From contig JALFBM010000014.1 in NCBI GenBank assembly GCA_022773425.1, positions 1 through 64,000 on the forward strand: a stretch of DNA of 64,000 bases, in the 5' to 3' direction. Under the pieces are notes generated by a model that did no database searches, was not told the origin of the DNA, and saw only the letters and a list, made by a program, of their open reading frames with translations. Every line of letters starts with the position of its first letter. The stretch's first letter is position 1. The position numbers were made by a program, and so were the translations under genes. Below, one piece after another: positions 35,305-44,937 of the stretch. The stretch comes from Selenomonadaceae bacterium (GTDB lineage Bacteria; Bacillota; Negativicutes; Selenomonadales; Selenomonadaceae).

Positions 35305-37212
35305 ATGGCTAAAAAACCAGAAAAGAAGATTATCGTCGTAGGCGGCGGCCTTTCGGGCCTCATGGCTACGCTGAAGATTTGCGAGGACGGCGGCAAAGTC
35401 GACCTGTTCTCCTATTGCCCGGTCAAGCGCTCCCATTCCCTCTGCGCACAGGGCGGCATCAACGCCTGCATGGATACGAAGGGCGAGCATGATTCCATCT
35501 ATGAGCATTTCGATGATACGGTTTACGGCGGCGACTTCCTCGCCGATCAGCTCGCCGTAAAGGGCATGGTTGAGGCTGCGCCGAAGCTCATCAAGATGTT
35601 CGACCGCATGGGCGTTCCGTTCACGCGTACGGCCGAGGGCGTGCTCGACCTCCGCAATTTCGGCGGCCAGAAGAACAAGCGCACGGTATTCGCGGGCTCC
35701 ACGACGGGCCAGCAGCTTCTGTACGCGCTCGACGAGCAGGTACGCCGCTGGGAAGTCAAGGGCGGCGTCAAGAAGTATGAGTTCTGGGAATTCATCAAGG
35801 TCATCAAGAATAAGGACGGTATCTGTCGCGGCATCGTCGCGCAGAACATGAACTCGAACGAGATCGTCGCGTTCCGCGCGGACGCGGTCATCCTCGCGAC
35901 GGGCGGCCCGGGCCAGGTCTACGGCCGCTGCACGGCTTCGACCATCTGCAACGGCTCCGCGGTCTCTGCGGTCTATCAGCAGGGTGCGGATCTCGGCAAC
36001 CCGGAGTTCCTGCAGATCCATCCGACGGCGATCCCGGGCTCGGACAAGAACCGCCTGATGAGCGAGGCTTGCCGCGGCGAGGGCGGCCGCGTCTGGGTCT
36101 ATCGCGAGAACCCGACGACGCACGAGAAAGAGCGCTGGTACTTCCTCGAGGATATGTACCCGGCATACGGCAACCTCGTGCCGCGTGATGTCGCATCCCG
36201 CGCCATCTACAAGGTCGTCGTGCACATGGGCCTCGGCATGCACAACCCGAACCGCGTTTACCTCGACCTTTCGCATATCCCGGCGGCTTACCTCGAGCGC
36301 AAGCTCGGCGGCATCCTCGAGATGTACAGCGACTTCATGGGTCAGGATCCGCGCAAGGTCCCGATGGAAATCTTCCCGTCGATCCATTACTCGATGGGCG
36401 GCATCTGGGTAGACCGCATGCATCATACGAATATCCCGGGTCTGCTCGCATCCGGCGAGTGCGATTATCAGTACCATGGCGCAAACCGCCTCGGTGCGAA
36501 CTCGCTGCTCTCCGCGACGTATTCCGGCACGATTTCCGGTCCGGAGGCCCTGCGCGTTGCACGCAGCGGCGAACTCGGCGACGAGCTCACGGATGAGGAA
36601 CTCGAAAAGGCACGTCAGGACTGCGTCGACGAGTTCGACAAGATCCGCAACATGAACGGTTCGGTCAACGCACATCAGCTCCACCACAAGCTCGGCGACA
36701 TCATGTACAAGTATGTATCCGTTGAGCGCGATAACAACGGCCTCGAGCAGTGCGTCACGGAGCTCAAGGAGCTCCTGAAAGAGTGGAACGACATCGGCGT
36801 CACGGATCACGGCACCTGGGCGAACCAGGAAGCCATGTTCGTCCGCCAGCTCCGCAACATGATCATCTACGCGATGGCCATCACGAAGTCCGCGCTGCTG
36901 CGCGACGAGAGCCGCGGTGCGCATGCGAAGATCGTTCTGAAGTCCGACTGGGATCAGCTCGACGACGCGCGCAAGGAAGGCCTCAAGAAGAAGTATGGCA
37001 AGTTCCACTTCGATGAGAAGACGGGCCGTGCCATGACGGACGACGGCAAGGATGACCTCGTATTCTTCGAGCGCGACGACAAGCGTTTCATGCGCACGAC
37101 AATCGTCGACTTTGATGCGGACAAGGAAGAGCCGGAAGTCACCTATCGTGAGTTCGAGCACTCTCTCATCAAGCCGCGTCTGCGTAACTACGCCGTAGCT
37201 AAGAAAGAGTAA
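35305..37212 (+). CDS. frdA: Fumarate reductase/succinate dehydrogenase flavoprotein subunit
   Basis: 635-residue FAD subunit. The dinucleotide fold VVGGGLSGLMATLKI, the covalent-FAD His44 in RSHSLCAQGGIN, the ATGGPGQVYG loop, the catalytic HPTAIPG and RGEGGRVW segments, and the LGANSLLSA capping region are intact. The length and motifs follow the Wolinella-type (B-group) enzyme. Located 31 bases after frdC with AAGGAG. Confidence 0.95.
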   Translation: MAKKPEKKIIVVGGGLSGLMATLKICEDGGKVDLFSYCPVKRSHSLCAQGGINACMDTKGEHDSIYEHFDDTVYGGDFLADQLAVKGMVEAAPKLIKMFDRMGVPFTRTAEGVLDLRNFGGQKNKRTVFAGSTTGQQLLYALDEQVRRWEVKGGVKKYEFWEFIKVIKNKDGICRGIVAQNMNSNEIVAFRADAVILATGGPGQVYGRCTASTICNGSAVSAVYQQGADLGNPEFLQIHPTAIPGSDKNRLMSEACRGEGGRVWVYRENPTTHEKERWYFLEDMYPAYGNLVPRDVASRAIYKVVVHMGLGMHNPNRVYLDLSHIPAAYLERKLGGILEMYSDFMGQDPRKVPMEIFPSIHYSMGGIWVDRMHHTNIPGLLASGECDYQYHGANRLGANSLLSATYSGTISGPEALRVARSGELGDELTDEELEKARQDCVDEFDKIRNMNGSVNAHQLHHKLGDIMYKYVSVERDNNGLEQCVTELKELLKEWNDIGVTDHGTWANQEAMFVRQLRNMIIYAMAITKSALLRDESRGAHAKIVLKSDWDQLDDARKEGLKKKYGKFHFDEKTGRAMTDDGKDDLVFFERDDKRFMRTTIVDFDADKEEPEVTYREFEHSLIKPRLRNYAVAKKE

Positions 37213-37229
37213 GAGGGAGGATACATAGA

Positions 37230-37982
37230 ATGGCAGAACAGAAAATGGTTAGATTCATCATCGAACGCCAGGACGGCCCGAAGGACAAGCCGTATGAGCA
37301 GCAGTTCGATGTTCCGTACCGCCCCGGACTCAACGTCGTTGCGGCACTCATGGAAATCCAGAAGAACCCGGTGACCGTCGATGGCAAGCGCGTTCCTCCT
37401 GTCGTTTGGGAGTGCAACTGCCTCGAGAAGGTCTGCGGTGCCTGCATGATGGTCATCAACGGCAAGGCCCGTCAGGCTTGCTGCTCGCTGGTTGACAAAC
37501 TCGACCAGCCGATCCATCTGGCTCCGGCACGCACGTTCCCGGTCATCCGCGATCTGCTGATCGATCGCTCCGTGATGTTCGAGTCCCTGAAGCGCATCCA
37601 CGGCTGGGTTGAGGTCGATGGCACCTGGGAAGTCAAGGACGCGCCGATTCAGAACCCGTATACGGCGCAGACGGCCTACGAGATCTCGCACTGCATGACC
37701 TGCGGCTGCTGCCTCGAGGCATGCCCGAACGTCGGTCCGCAGTCCGATTTCATCGGCCCGGCTCCGACGGTACAGGCGTATCTCTTCAACCTGCATCCGC
37801 TCGGAAAGTTCGACGCGCCGACGCGCCTGAACGCACTGATGGAAAAAGGCGGTATCACGAGCTGCGGCAACAGCCAGAACTGCGTCGAGGTCTGCCCGAA
37901 GAACATCAAGCTGACGACCTATCTCGCACAGCTCAACCGCGATGTCAACAAACAGGCGCTGCGCAACATCTTCGATCATTGA
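37230..37982 (+). CDS. frdB: Fumarate reductase/succinate dehydrogenase iron-sulfur subunit
   Basis: 250-residue electron-transfer subunit with a 2Fe-2S site (CNCLEKVCGAC...ACC), a 4Fe-4S site (CMTCGCCLEACP) and the 3Fe-4S region (CGNSQNCVEVCP). It links FrdA to the quinone site in FrdC. A 17-base gap to frdA and a strong terminator after it end the operon. Confidence 0.95.
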   Translation: MAEQKMVRFIIERQDGPKDKPYEQQFDVPYRPGLNVVAALMEIQKNPVTVDGKRVPPVVWECNCLEKVCGACMMVINGKARQACCSLVDKLDQPIHLAPARTFPVIRDLLIDRSVMFESLKRIHGWVEVDGTWEVKDAPIQNPYTAQTAYEISHCMTCGCCLEACPNVGPQSDFIGPAPTVQAYLFNLHPLGKFDAPTRLNALMEKGGITSCGNSQNCVEVCPKNIKLTTYLAQLNRDVNKQALRNIFDH

Positions 37983-38015
37983 TCGGGATCGCCGCGGCCT
38001 GAAAACAGAAAGCCA

Positions 38016-38076
38016 ACAGAAAAGCCCCATAGGGCGTCCGCCATCCGCGGCGCAGCCCTATGGGGCTCTTTTCTGT
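38016..38076 (+). terminator. Strong terminator of the frd operon
   Basis: A 20-base stem ACAGAAAAGCCCCATAGGGC with its near-complement ending in CTTTTCTGT, loop of about 19 bases that itself can pair (CCGC/GCGG). Likely bidirectional. Confidence 0.8.
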
Positions 38077-38177
38077 AGACAAAAGGAGGAACCAGATTAC
38101 ACCACTTCCCGGTTGCGGCTTTTTTTTGTATAATGAAACTATCCATTTGAGAAAAGAAAGGTGGAGGCTTGCAAGCG

Positions 38178-39176
38178 ATGGAAAAAATCTTTTATGTTGT
38201 ATTGGCGTGTCTCTTTGTCGGTTTGCTATTCTATGTCCGCCGCCTGCGGCTGGAGGCGCGACGGCTCGGCCGACTCAAACAGGTCTTCTATGCAGCCAGC
38301 TCGACGTTTGGCCTGTTGATGGTCGGCTACGATGCGCGCCGCGATGTGGCGACACTCTCTCCGGACTGTGCGCGCCTGTTCCATCTGCCGAAGAAGGTGC
38401 CGCATTTTTCTCGTACGCGGCAGGCGGCGGAGCAGGATCCCGCCCATCCGCTCTATCCGCTTTATCACTGCCTCGGCGCCTTTGACGCTGATACGCCGTA
38501 TTCCTATCTGCGGCGCGGCGAGGCGCCGCGCCGGTTCCTCCTGCGGAGCTTCGTGCTCAAGGACGAGACGGCGCGTCCCTATTACGTGCTCGGCGTCTTT
38601 CGCGACATTACGCAGCAGGCGAACGAGGAGGCGCGGCTCGTCGCGCGTGCGCAGTTCGACGGGCTCACGCGCATCCACAACTCCGGCGCAACGCGCAGCT
38701 GGATGCGCGATCACATCGGGCGGCCGCGCGCAGACGGGACGCGCGGCGGCATGCTCTTTCTCCTCGACGTCGATCATTTCAAGGGTGTCAACGATACGAT
38801 CGGTCACCAGGGCGGCGACCGCGCGCTCATTTGCGTGGCAAACGCCCTGCGGCGGACATTCGCAGGGCGCGGGTTTCTCGGGCGGCTCGGCGGCGACGAG
38901 TTCATCGCCTACCTCGATACGAATGACGCCGCAGAGGCGGAAAAGCTTGCGTGCGCCATTCACGAGCACGCGCTGCGTCTCGGCCGCGAGGCGGGCCTTC
39001 CCCTCGACCTCACCGTCAGCATCGGCTGCGCCCTGCTCGAGGATGAGGACTACGAGGCGGCCTACCAAAAGGCTGACCGCGCGCTCTATGCCGCGAAAGA
39101 ACAAGGGCGCAATACCCATGTGATCCTCCGTGCAGACGGCGCGGCTCCGAAAACGGAAAGGCGGGAAGCCCTATGA
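38178..39176 (+). CDS. Membrane-anchored diguanylate cyclase (PAS-like + GGDEF)
   Basis: A 332-residue protein with one N-terminal membrane helix (about residues 4-22), a PAS-like middle part (about 35-150) and a C-terminal GGDEF domain. The active loop is intact (LGGDEF), with the upstream DVDHFKGVNDTIGHQGGD metal/substrate block, so c-di-GMP synthesis is expected. ATG 38178 lies ten bases from GGTGGAGG; TTG 38169 is too close. The stop overlaps the next start (ATGA), tying it to the periplasmic-binding sensor. Confidence 0.88.
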   Translation: MEKIFYVVLACLFVGLLFYVRRLRLEARRLGRLKQVFYAASSTFGLLMVGYDARRDVATLSPDCARLFHLPKKVPHFSRTRQAAEQDPAHPLYPLYHCLGAFDADTPYSYLRRGEAPRRFLLRSFVLKDETARPYYVLGVFRDITQQANEEARLVARAQFDGLTRIHNSGATRSWMRDHIGRPRADGTRGGMLFLLDVDHFKGVNDTIGHQGGDRALICVANALRRTFAGRGFLGRLGGDEFIAYLDTNDAAEAEKLACAIHEHALRLGREAGLPLDLTVSIGCALLEDEDYEAAYQKADRALYAAKEQGRNTHVILRADGAAPKTERREAL

Positions 39177-41644
39177 TCCAGCATTTGATCTCACGTGCCC
39201 TGTGCCTCGCGCTCGTGCTGTTTGTCGGCCTGTCCCTCGCGGCGGGCGCCGTGGAGGCCGAGAACACCGCAGATCCGGCGCCTGCCAAGTTACGCGTCGG
39301 CTACTCCTCCTCCGGCAGCATGCTCTACCAGGATGCGGAAGGGAAATATCGAGGTTACGACGCCATCTACCTCTACGAAATCGCTCGCTATACGGGTTGG
39401 GAATACGAGTTCGTTCCCTACACCAACTGGTCACAGGCCATCGCCGACGTCGCTGCTGGCCGCATCGACATCCTGCCTACCGTGCTCAAAACGCCGGAGA
39501 GGGAGAAGAAGATGTTCTTTTCCCTCTATCCGATGGCCTCGACGAGCATCGCGGTTATCGCGCGCCCTGAAGATAATCGCTACATCTATGGCGATATCGG
39601 CAGCACGGATGGCGCGCGCGTTGGCGTGCGCGAACAGACCGCAGACACGAAGGCTTTTTTCCGCTGGGCAGCAAAGAACGGCCTGCACTTCGACATCGCG
39701 AACTACCACGATCGCGGCGATCTGCTCGCCGCACTGCGCGCCGGCGACATCGACCTCGCCGCGACCTCTTACGCGGGCGATGTGCAGAAGTTCCCCGCCA
39801 TCGCGGAATTCGCTCCGCAGCCCATGTATTTTATCGTGAACCCGCAGAAGCCACAGATCGCCGCACGCCTCGACCAGGCTATGAGCAATATTCTACTCTA
39901 CAATGCCTCCTTTGCAAGCCTGCTCGAGCGCGTTTCTCAGCCGGATAAGAACCGTTACCGCGTGCTTATTAGCGAAAAAGAGAAAGACTTCATCGCTGCG
40001 CTGCCGCCGCAGCGCGTCGCGCTTATCGCGAATAACGCCCCTTACTCCTATCAGCGCGATGGCAAGATGGAGGGCATCACTGTCCGCGTGCTCGAGCATA
40101 TCGCGGCACTCACGGGAATCTCGTTCACCTACGTGCCGGTTAAGGACGAGGCGGAGGCGTTTGCGCTCAGCGAAAAAGGGGAGATCGACCTCATCGGCAG
40201 CATGAACGTCGATTATTTCAGGGCGCAGGAAAACAAGCTGCGCATGACGACACCCTATGAGCAGGACAGCATCGCGCTCCTCGTCCGCAAGGGTCACGAG
40301 CCTGAGCGTCTGGCGGTGACAGGCGGGCAAGTCCAGTTTTTGCGCGAGCACATGCCGGATAAGGACTTTGTGACGACTGCGACCGCGGCGGATGCGCTCT
40401 CGCTTCTCGAGCAGGGCCGCGTCGACGCCATCGCCTGTGACATGATGACCGCGACCTACTACGCGAGCCTCCTGCACCGCGGCGACTACGAGCTGCGGAC
40501 CTTGCCGGATCTCCCGTCATGTATAGCCCTCGCGTTGCCGGAGGACGCCGACCCGCAGCTCGGTTTTTTGCTCGACCGCACCATCCAGTACCTTGTGGAC
40601 ACCAAGATGGACGAGATCGAGCAAAAGGAGCTCAACGCGGCGCCGATTTCCTTTACGAATCTTTTCGACCGGCTCACAAGTGCACAGGCCAATGCGTTCG
40701 TGTTCCTTCTCGTCCTTGCCATCTGCCTCCTCGCCTATTTTCTTTGGATGCTTTGGCATAGGAACAGGCTTGAGCGGCGCGTCGCTGTCATCGAGCGCGA
40801 GCACGACAGCATGACCGCTTCGCTCGCCTGGGAGAAAAAGATCGGCCACGCGCAGCAGGACTTTTTCGCCTACATGGACGACAACATCATAAGGCCGGTG
40901 CTCATCTCGCTGAAGCATCTCCTCGCGATGGGTGCCGCCGAGCCGGAGAGCCCGCTTCACGAGGACTACCTGCGGTGCGGACAGGTTCAGGACTTCCTGA
41001 TCGAGGTGCGTCTGCTCAACCAGCTGACACAGGACAATCTCGCACGCGCGGACTGGCAGGATCTCCCGCTCTCTGCCACGCTCACCGAGCAGGGGAATAC
41101 ACTTTCCATGGCCGCGGCACGTAAGAACATCCGTTTTACGATGGACTTCAGCGGCATCGGCGAGGAGCACGTTCTCGTCGAGAAACGCCTCTTTCTCATG
41201 ACCCTTACGCGCGTCATGAGCTACCTCATCAAATACACGCCCGCAGGCGGCAGTCTGCTGTTTTCTGCTTTTCTTTCGCATATGGGCGATGACCCAAAGC
41301 GCTGTGTGCTTTGGATCTTCTTTCACGCGCCGGATCTCTTCGTCACACCTGCACTGCTGCAGGCTGTCCGCGCTATGCGCGAGTGCGCACAGAAGAACCC
41401 GCGCACGATCTACGAATGCATGTCCCAGGAGAAATGCCAAACCCTCGACGAGCAATCCATGCTCGTCCGCCTCGCCATCCTCGAGCTCCTCATCCCCAAG
41501 ATCGGCGGTGAGTGGGAACTCTCCTATACCAAGGATAAGGGCACGGAAGTCACCGTCGACCTCGTGCTCGATTTGGCGGACACGGATTTTCCAACAATAG
41601 AAAACACAGATTCGTCCGCCGAAGGAACGTTGCAATCCTCATAA
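39173..41644 (+). CDS. Sensor with two periplasmic solute-binding domains and a degenerate histidine-kinase core
   Basis: 823 residues: signal/anchor (about 1-27), two tandem SBP_bac_3-like domains (about 38-270 and 280-490, LRVGYSSSGSMLYQ and VALIANNAPYSYQ starts), and one membrane helix (about 515-535). The cytoplasmic part is kinase-like. The dimerisation helix reads FFAYMDDNIIRPV, with Asp where the phospho-acceptor His of the usual MSHE-IRTP pattern should be. The N-box region reads MSYLIKYTPAGG without the catalytic Asn. Only vestiges of the ATPase end remain (GTEVTVDLVL). I infer a signalling scaffold without kinase activity, working with the coupled cyclase gene. Confidence 0.82.
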   Translation: MIQHLISRALCLALVLFVGLSLAAGAVEAENTADPAPAKLRVGYSSSGSMLYQDAEGKYRGYDAIYLYEIARYTGWEYEFVPYTNWSQAIADVAAGRIDILPTVLKTPEREKKMFFSLYPMASTSIAVIARPEDNRYIYGDIGSTDGARVGVREQTADTKAFFRWAAKNGLHFDIANYHDRGDLLAALRAGDIDLAATSYAGDVQKFPAIAEFAPQPMYFIVNPQKPQIAARLDQAMSNILLYNASFASLLERVSQPDKNRYRVLISEKEKDFIAALPPQRVALIANNAPYSYQRDGKMEGITVRVLEHIAALTGISFTYVPVKDEAEAFALSEKGEIDLIGSMNVDYFRAQENKLRMTTPYEQDSIALLVRKGHEPERLAVTGGQVQFLREHMPDKDFVTTATAADALSLLEQGRVDAIACDMMTATYYASLLHRGDYELRTLPDLPSCIALALPEDADPQLGFLLDRTIQYLVDTKMDEIEQKELNAAPISFTNLFDRLTSAQANAFVFLLVLAICLLAYFLWMLWHRNRLERRVAVIEREHDSMTASLAWEKKIGHAQQDFFAYMDDNIIRPVLISLKHLLAMGAAEPESPLHEDYLRCGQVQDFLIEVRLLNQLTQDNLARADWQDLPLSATLTEQGNTLSMAAARKNIRFTMDFSGIGEEHVLVEKRLFLMTLTRVMSYLIKYTPAGGSLLFSAFLSHMGDDPKRCVLWIFFHAPDLFVTPALLQAVRAMRECAQKNPRTIYECMSQEKCQTLDEQSMLVRLAILELLIPKIGGEWELSYTKDKGTEVTVDLVLDLADTDFPTIENTDSSAEGTLQSS

Positions 41645-41658
41645 AAAAGAGCTATAAT
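41630..41658 (+). promoter_or_regulatory. Promoter of the thiamine operon
   Basis: TTGCAA at 41630-41635, 17 bases, TATAAT at 41653-41658. The -35 lies inside the last codons of the upstream gene. Confidence 0.65.
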
Positions 41659-41679
41659 GAAAAGCAAAAGTATATTGTG

Positions 41680-41784
41680 TGGGGAGCTCGTCGGAGTCGT
41701 TTGTTTTCCAAACGGGCTGAGAGGGCAGTGGGACTGCCGACCCAGAACCTGATTTGGATAATGCCAACGTAGGGAGTACAGAGA
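41680..41784 (+). promoter_or_regulatory. TPP riboswitch (THI element)
   Basis: Conserved THI-box pieces appear in order: GGGGAGCTCG, GGGCTGAGAGGGC, GACCC, GAACCTGATTTGGATAATGCC and AACGTAGGGAG. An intrinsic terminator follows at 41799, giving transcription attenuation when thiamine diphosphate is bound. Confidence 0.95.
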
Positions 41785-41798
41785 TTCTGTAAAGCGGA

Positions 41799-41826
41799 GA
41801 CCGTCCAGATTTGGGCGGTCTTTTTT
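41799..41826 (+). terminator. Riboswitch-controlled terminator
   Basis: GACCGTCC (41799-41806) pairs with GGGCGGTC (41813-41820), followed by six T, directly downstream of the TPP aptamer. Confidence 0.9.
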
Positions 41827-41870
41827 GGTAAGGAAAGTCTGGCGTTGCGTTTCGAAAGGGAGAAGACGAT

Positions 41871-42068
41871 ATGGTAAAGATCAATGGGGAGATGCAGCAG
41901 GCAGCGGGAAAGACCGTCGCGGCGTATCTGGAAGAGGCTGGCTATGACAGCCGCGCCGTTGCGGTCGAGCACAACGAGGTCATCCTGCCCAAAGAGCGGT
42001 ATGCCTCGACCAGGCTCGCAGACGGCGATACCGTGGAGATTGTCTGCTTTATGGGCGGTGGCTGTTAA
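41871..42068 (+). CDS. thiS: Sulfur carrier protein ThiS with terminal Cys after the glycines
   Basis: 65-residue ubiquitin-fold carrier that donates sulfur to the thiazole ring. It starts [20 protein letters not shown] and ends VCFMGGGC: one residue follows the glycine run, so the usual free diglycine end is blocked in the translated product. Whether this Cys must be removed is unknown. RBS GAAAGGGAGAAG. First gene behind the TPP switch. Confidence 0.93.
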   Translation: MVKINGEMQQAAGKTVAAYLEEAGYDSRAVAVEHNEVILPKERYASTRLADGDTVEIVCFMGGGC

Positions 42069-42117
42069 ATGGCCCGCTGCGAGCATCGGAAGGACGAAAC
42101 GAGAAAGGAACATCGAC

Positions 42118-42897
42118 ATGGAGAAAAATGAGGAAGATGTGCTGGAACTTGGCGGACGGAAATTCCATTCGCGCTTTATTCTCGGCTCGGGAAAGTATTC
42201 GCTGAAGCTCATCGAGGCGGCGGTAAAGGACGCGGGCGCGGAACTCGTGACTGTGGCCGTGCGCCGCGCGAACACGAAGGAACATGAGAATATCCTGGAT
42301 TACGTGCCGGAGGGCGTGACCCTGCTGCCGAATACGTCCGGCGCGCGCACGGCGGATGAAGCCGTGCGCATTGCCCATCTCGCGCGGGAACTCGGCTGCG
42401 GCGATTTTGTGAAGATTGAGATCATGCGCGATACGAAGTATCTGCTGCCGGATAACGAGGCGACGATCCGGGCGACGGAAACGCTGGCGAAAGAGGGCTT
42501 TGTGGTGCTGCCCTATATGTACCCGGATCTTAATGTGGCACGCGACCTCGTGGATGCGGGCGCGGCTGCGGTCATGCCGCTCGCGGCACCCATCGGCTCG
42601 AACAAGGGCCTTGTGACCCGGGAATTCATCCAGATCCTGATCGACGAAATCGACCTGCCGATCATCGTAGACGCTGGCATCGGCAGCCCGGCACAGGCCT
42701 GCGAGGCTATGCAGATGGGCGCGGCCGCGGTCATGGCGAACACCGCGCTTGCGACGGCGGGCAATCTGCCGCTGATGGCCTCCGCGTTCCGCGAGGCGAT
42801 TTCCGCGGGGCGCAAGGCGTACCGCGCCGGGCTCGGCCGCGTGCTTTCGCGCGGTGCATCCGCTTCGGATCCTCTGACGGGATTCCTGCGGGACTAA
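42118..42897 (+). CDS. thiG: Thiazole synthase
   Basis: TIM-barrel enzyme that assembles the thiazole phosphate from DXP, dehydroglycine and ThiS thiocarboxylate. Motifs: [36 protein letters not shown], the [11 protein letters not shown] loop and [15 protein letters not shown] 42118 after AAAGGAAC gives 259 aa, standard. No dehydroglycine oxidase (thiO) is present; ThiH fills that role, fitting an anaerobe. Confidence 0.96.
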   Translation: MEKNEEDVLELGGRKFHSRFILGSGKYSLKLIEAAVKDAGAELVTVAVRRANTKEHENILDYVPEGVTLLPNTSGARTADEAVRIAHLARELGCGDFVKIEIMRDTKYLLPDNEATIRATETLAKEGFVVLPYMYPDLNVARDLVDAGAAAVMPLAAPIGSNKGLVTREFIQILIDEIDLPIIVDAGIGSPAQACEAMQMGAAAVMANTALATAGNLPLMASAFREAISAGRKAYRAGLGRVLSRGASASDPLTGFLRD

Positions 42898-42909
42898 GGG
42901 GGCGGGAGC

Positions 42910-44157
42910 ATGAGCGAGCAGAAAAACCATTTTTTCATTGATTCCCAGAAACTCAGCCCGAAGGCGCTCGAGAAGAAACATCGCTTGGAACAGGATCCGT
43001 CCTGCCGCAAAGACCCGATGGAATATTTCCCCGACATGGAACAGATCCATTCGGATGTGCGCGAGAAAGTGATCGCGCAGATGAAGGCGTATGATCCGTC
43101 GCGCTATACGTCCATCGACGTACAGCGCGCGCTCGCGCATCCGCGCTGCAGCATCGAGGATTTTAAGGCGCTGCTTTCCGATGCGGCGGCCCCCTTCCTC
43201 GAGGAGATGGCGCAGCGCGCACGGCGTGAGACAAGCCGCCATTTCGGCAATACGGTCTACCTGTTCACCCCGCTCTACATCGCGAACTACTGCGTCTATT
43301 GCGGGTTCAACTGCTACAACGACATCGAGCGCCTGCAGCTGACGCCGGAGCAGGTCGCGCATGAGATGAAGGTTATCGCGGACAGCGGCATGGAGGAAAT
43401 CCTGATCCTGACCGGTGAGAGCAAGGCAAGGAGCGACGTTCATTATATCGGGGAAGCCTGCAAGCTCGCGCGGAAATACTTCAAGAACGTCGGCCTTGAG
43501 GTCTATCCGATGAATACGGAGGATTACCGCTATCTGCATGCATGCGGCGCGGACTATGTAACGGTATTCCAGGAGACGTACGACCTGAAAAAGTACGAGA
43601 CGCTGCATCTGCTCGGGCATAAGCGGGTTTGGCCGTATCGCTTCGAGGCGCAGGAGCGCGCGCTGATGGGCGGCATGCGCGGTGTCGGGTTCTCGGCGCT
43701 GCTCGGTCTGTCCGACTACCATAAGGATGCGCTCGCGACGGCGCTGCATGTCTACTATCTGCAGCGCAAATACCCGCAGGCGGAGTTTTCCCTTTCGTGC
43801 CCGCGGCTGCGCCCGATCATCAACAACGAGAAGATTAACCCGCAGGATGTCAGCGAGAAGGTGCTCTGCCGGATTCTCTGCGCTTACCGCATTTTCCTGC
43901 CGTATGTCGGCATCACGGTTTCTTCACGGGAGAACGCGCGGTTCCGCAATGGCATCGCAAAAATCTGCGCGACGAAGATCTCGGCCGGCGTTTCGACGGG
44001 CATCGGGGACCACGAGGAGAAATACACCGGCCATGAGACGGGGAAGACCGGTGACGAGCAGTTCGAGATCTCCGATACGCGCAGCATCCGCAGCATGTAC
44101 GGCGATATGGAGAGCGAGGGCCTGCAGCCAGTCCTGAACGATTATCTCTATGTTTGA
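42910..44157 (+). CDS. thiH: 2-iminoacetate synthase (radical SAM)
   Basis: Cleaves tyrosine to dehydroglycine and p-cresol for thiazole synthesis. The radical SAM triad CVYCGFNC is C-X3-C-X2-C type when read with its surroundings (YCVYCGFNCYN), preceded by YLFTPLYIANY. 415 aa. RBS GGGGGCGGGAG. The 3' end overlaps the thiE start by eight bases. Confidence 0.94.
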   Translation: MSEQKNHFFIDSQKLSPKALEKKHRLEQDPSCRKDPMEYFPDMEQIHSDVREKVIAQMKAYDPSRYTSIDVQRALAHPRCSIEDFKALLSDAAAPFLEEMAQRARRETSRHFGNTVYLFTPLYIANYCVYCGFNCYNDIERLQLTPEQVAHEMKVIADSGMEEILILTGESKARSDVHYIGEACKLARKYFKNVGLEVYPMNTEDYRYLHACGADYVTVFQETYDLKKYETLHLLGHKRVWPYRFEAQERALMGGMRGVGFSALLGLSDYHKDALATALHVYYLQRKYPQAEFSLSCPRLRPIINNEKINPQDVSEKVLCRILCAYRIFLPYVGITVSSRENARFRNGIAKICATKISAGVSTGIGDHEEKYTGHETGKTGDEQFEISDTRSIRSMYGDMESEGLQPVLNDYLYV

Positions 44158-44794
44158 GCGTAGGAAGGAAACGCCCGCGCTCTCCTCGGTGGTCTGTGTG
44201 ACCAACCGGCGCCTTGTGCCGGGCGTGCTGCAGGCGGCCGGCGGCGAGAACTGGGCACCGTTCCTGCGGCGGCTGGAGGCTGTCGTGGCCGCGCGGCCGC
44301 GTGCCGTGATTCTGCGCGAAAAGGACCTCCCGGAGGCCACCTATGCACAGCTCGCGCAGCAGGTGCTCGCCATCTGCCGCCGCGCAGCGGTGCCCTGTAT
44401 CCTGCACAGCTGGGCGGAACTCGCGCGGCAGCTCGGTGCGGACGGCCTGCATCTGCCGCTGGATCGACTGCGCGGGCTGCCACGCGAGCGGCGGTCCGCG
44501 TTCCCCGTGCTCGGTGCCTCCTGTCATTCTCTGGCGGACATCGCCGAGGCGCAGCAGCTCGGCTGTCATTACGTATCGCTTGGGCACATTTACGCGACCG
44601 CATGCAAACCGGGCCTGCCGCCGCGCGGGAGAGAGCTGCTGCGGCGTGGCTGCGCTGCGGCACGGATCCCGGTTTATGCCATCGGTGGCATCACGCCCGC
44701 GCGTCTGCCGGAGGTCCTGCGCGATGGCGCGGCGGGCGCCTGCGTCATGAGCGGTTTTATGCGCGGGGATACATGGATAGCGGGAAAAGAATAA
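44150..44794 (+). CDS. thiE: Thiamine phosphate synthase/TenI-like
   Basis: TIM-barrel of 214 residues that couples thiazole and pyrimidine phosphates, or a TenI-type thiazole tautomerase. Seen: VCVTNRRLVPG, VILREKDLPEATYAQLA, GADGLHLPLD, LGASCHSLADIAEAQQLGCHYVSLGHIYAT and PVYAIGGITPA. The HIYAT and GGI motifs agree with both functions. thiC and thiD are absent, so the pyrimidine branch lies elsewhere. Overlaps thiH. Confidence 0.88.
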   Translation: MFERRKETPALSSVVCVTNRRLVPGVLQAAGGENWAPFLRRLEAVVAARPRAVILREKDLPEATYAQLAQQVLAICRRAAVPCILHSWAELARQLGADGLHLPLDRLRGLPRERRSAFPVLGASCHSLADIAEAQQLGCHYVSLGHIYATACKPGLPPRGRELLRRGCAAARIPVYAIGGITPARLPEVLRDGAAGACVMSGFMRGDTWIAGKE

Positions 44795-44802
44795 ATGTTT
44801 TG

Positions 44803-44852
44803 GCAAGCGGCTCTGCCTTTCGGGAAAAGGCGGGGTACGCTTGCTATTTTTT
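44803..44852 (+). terminator. Terminator of the thi operon
   Basis: GCAAGCG (44803-44809) pairs with CGCTTGC (44838-44844) around an inner GCCTTT/AAAGGC hairpin, followed by TATTTTTT. Confidence 0.82.
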
Positions 44853-44937
44853 GCGGAAATGAGTAAGATAGAGATAATAGATACGTGTATGTAAGGATAG
44901 ACGCAGACGAGAAAGGGAAGTTAACGGAAGAAGTAGC

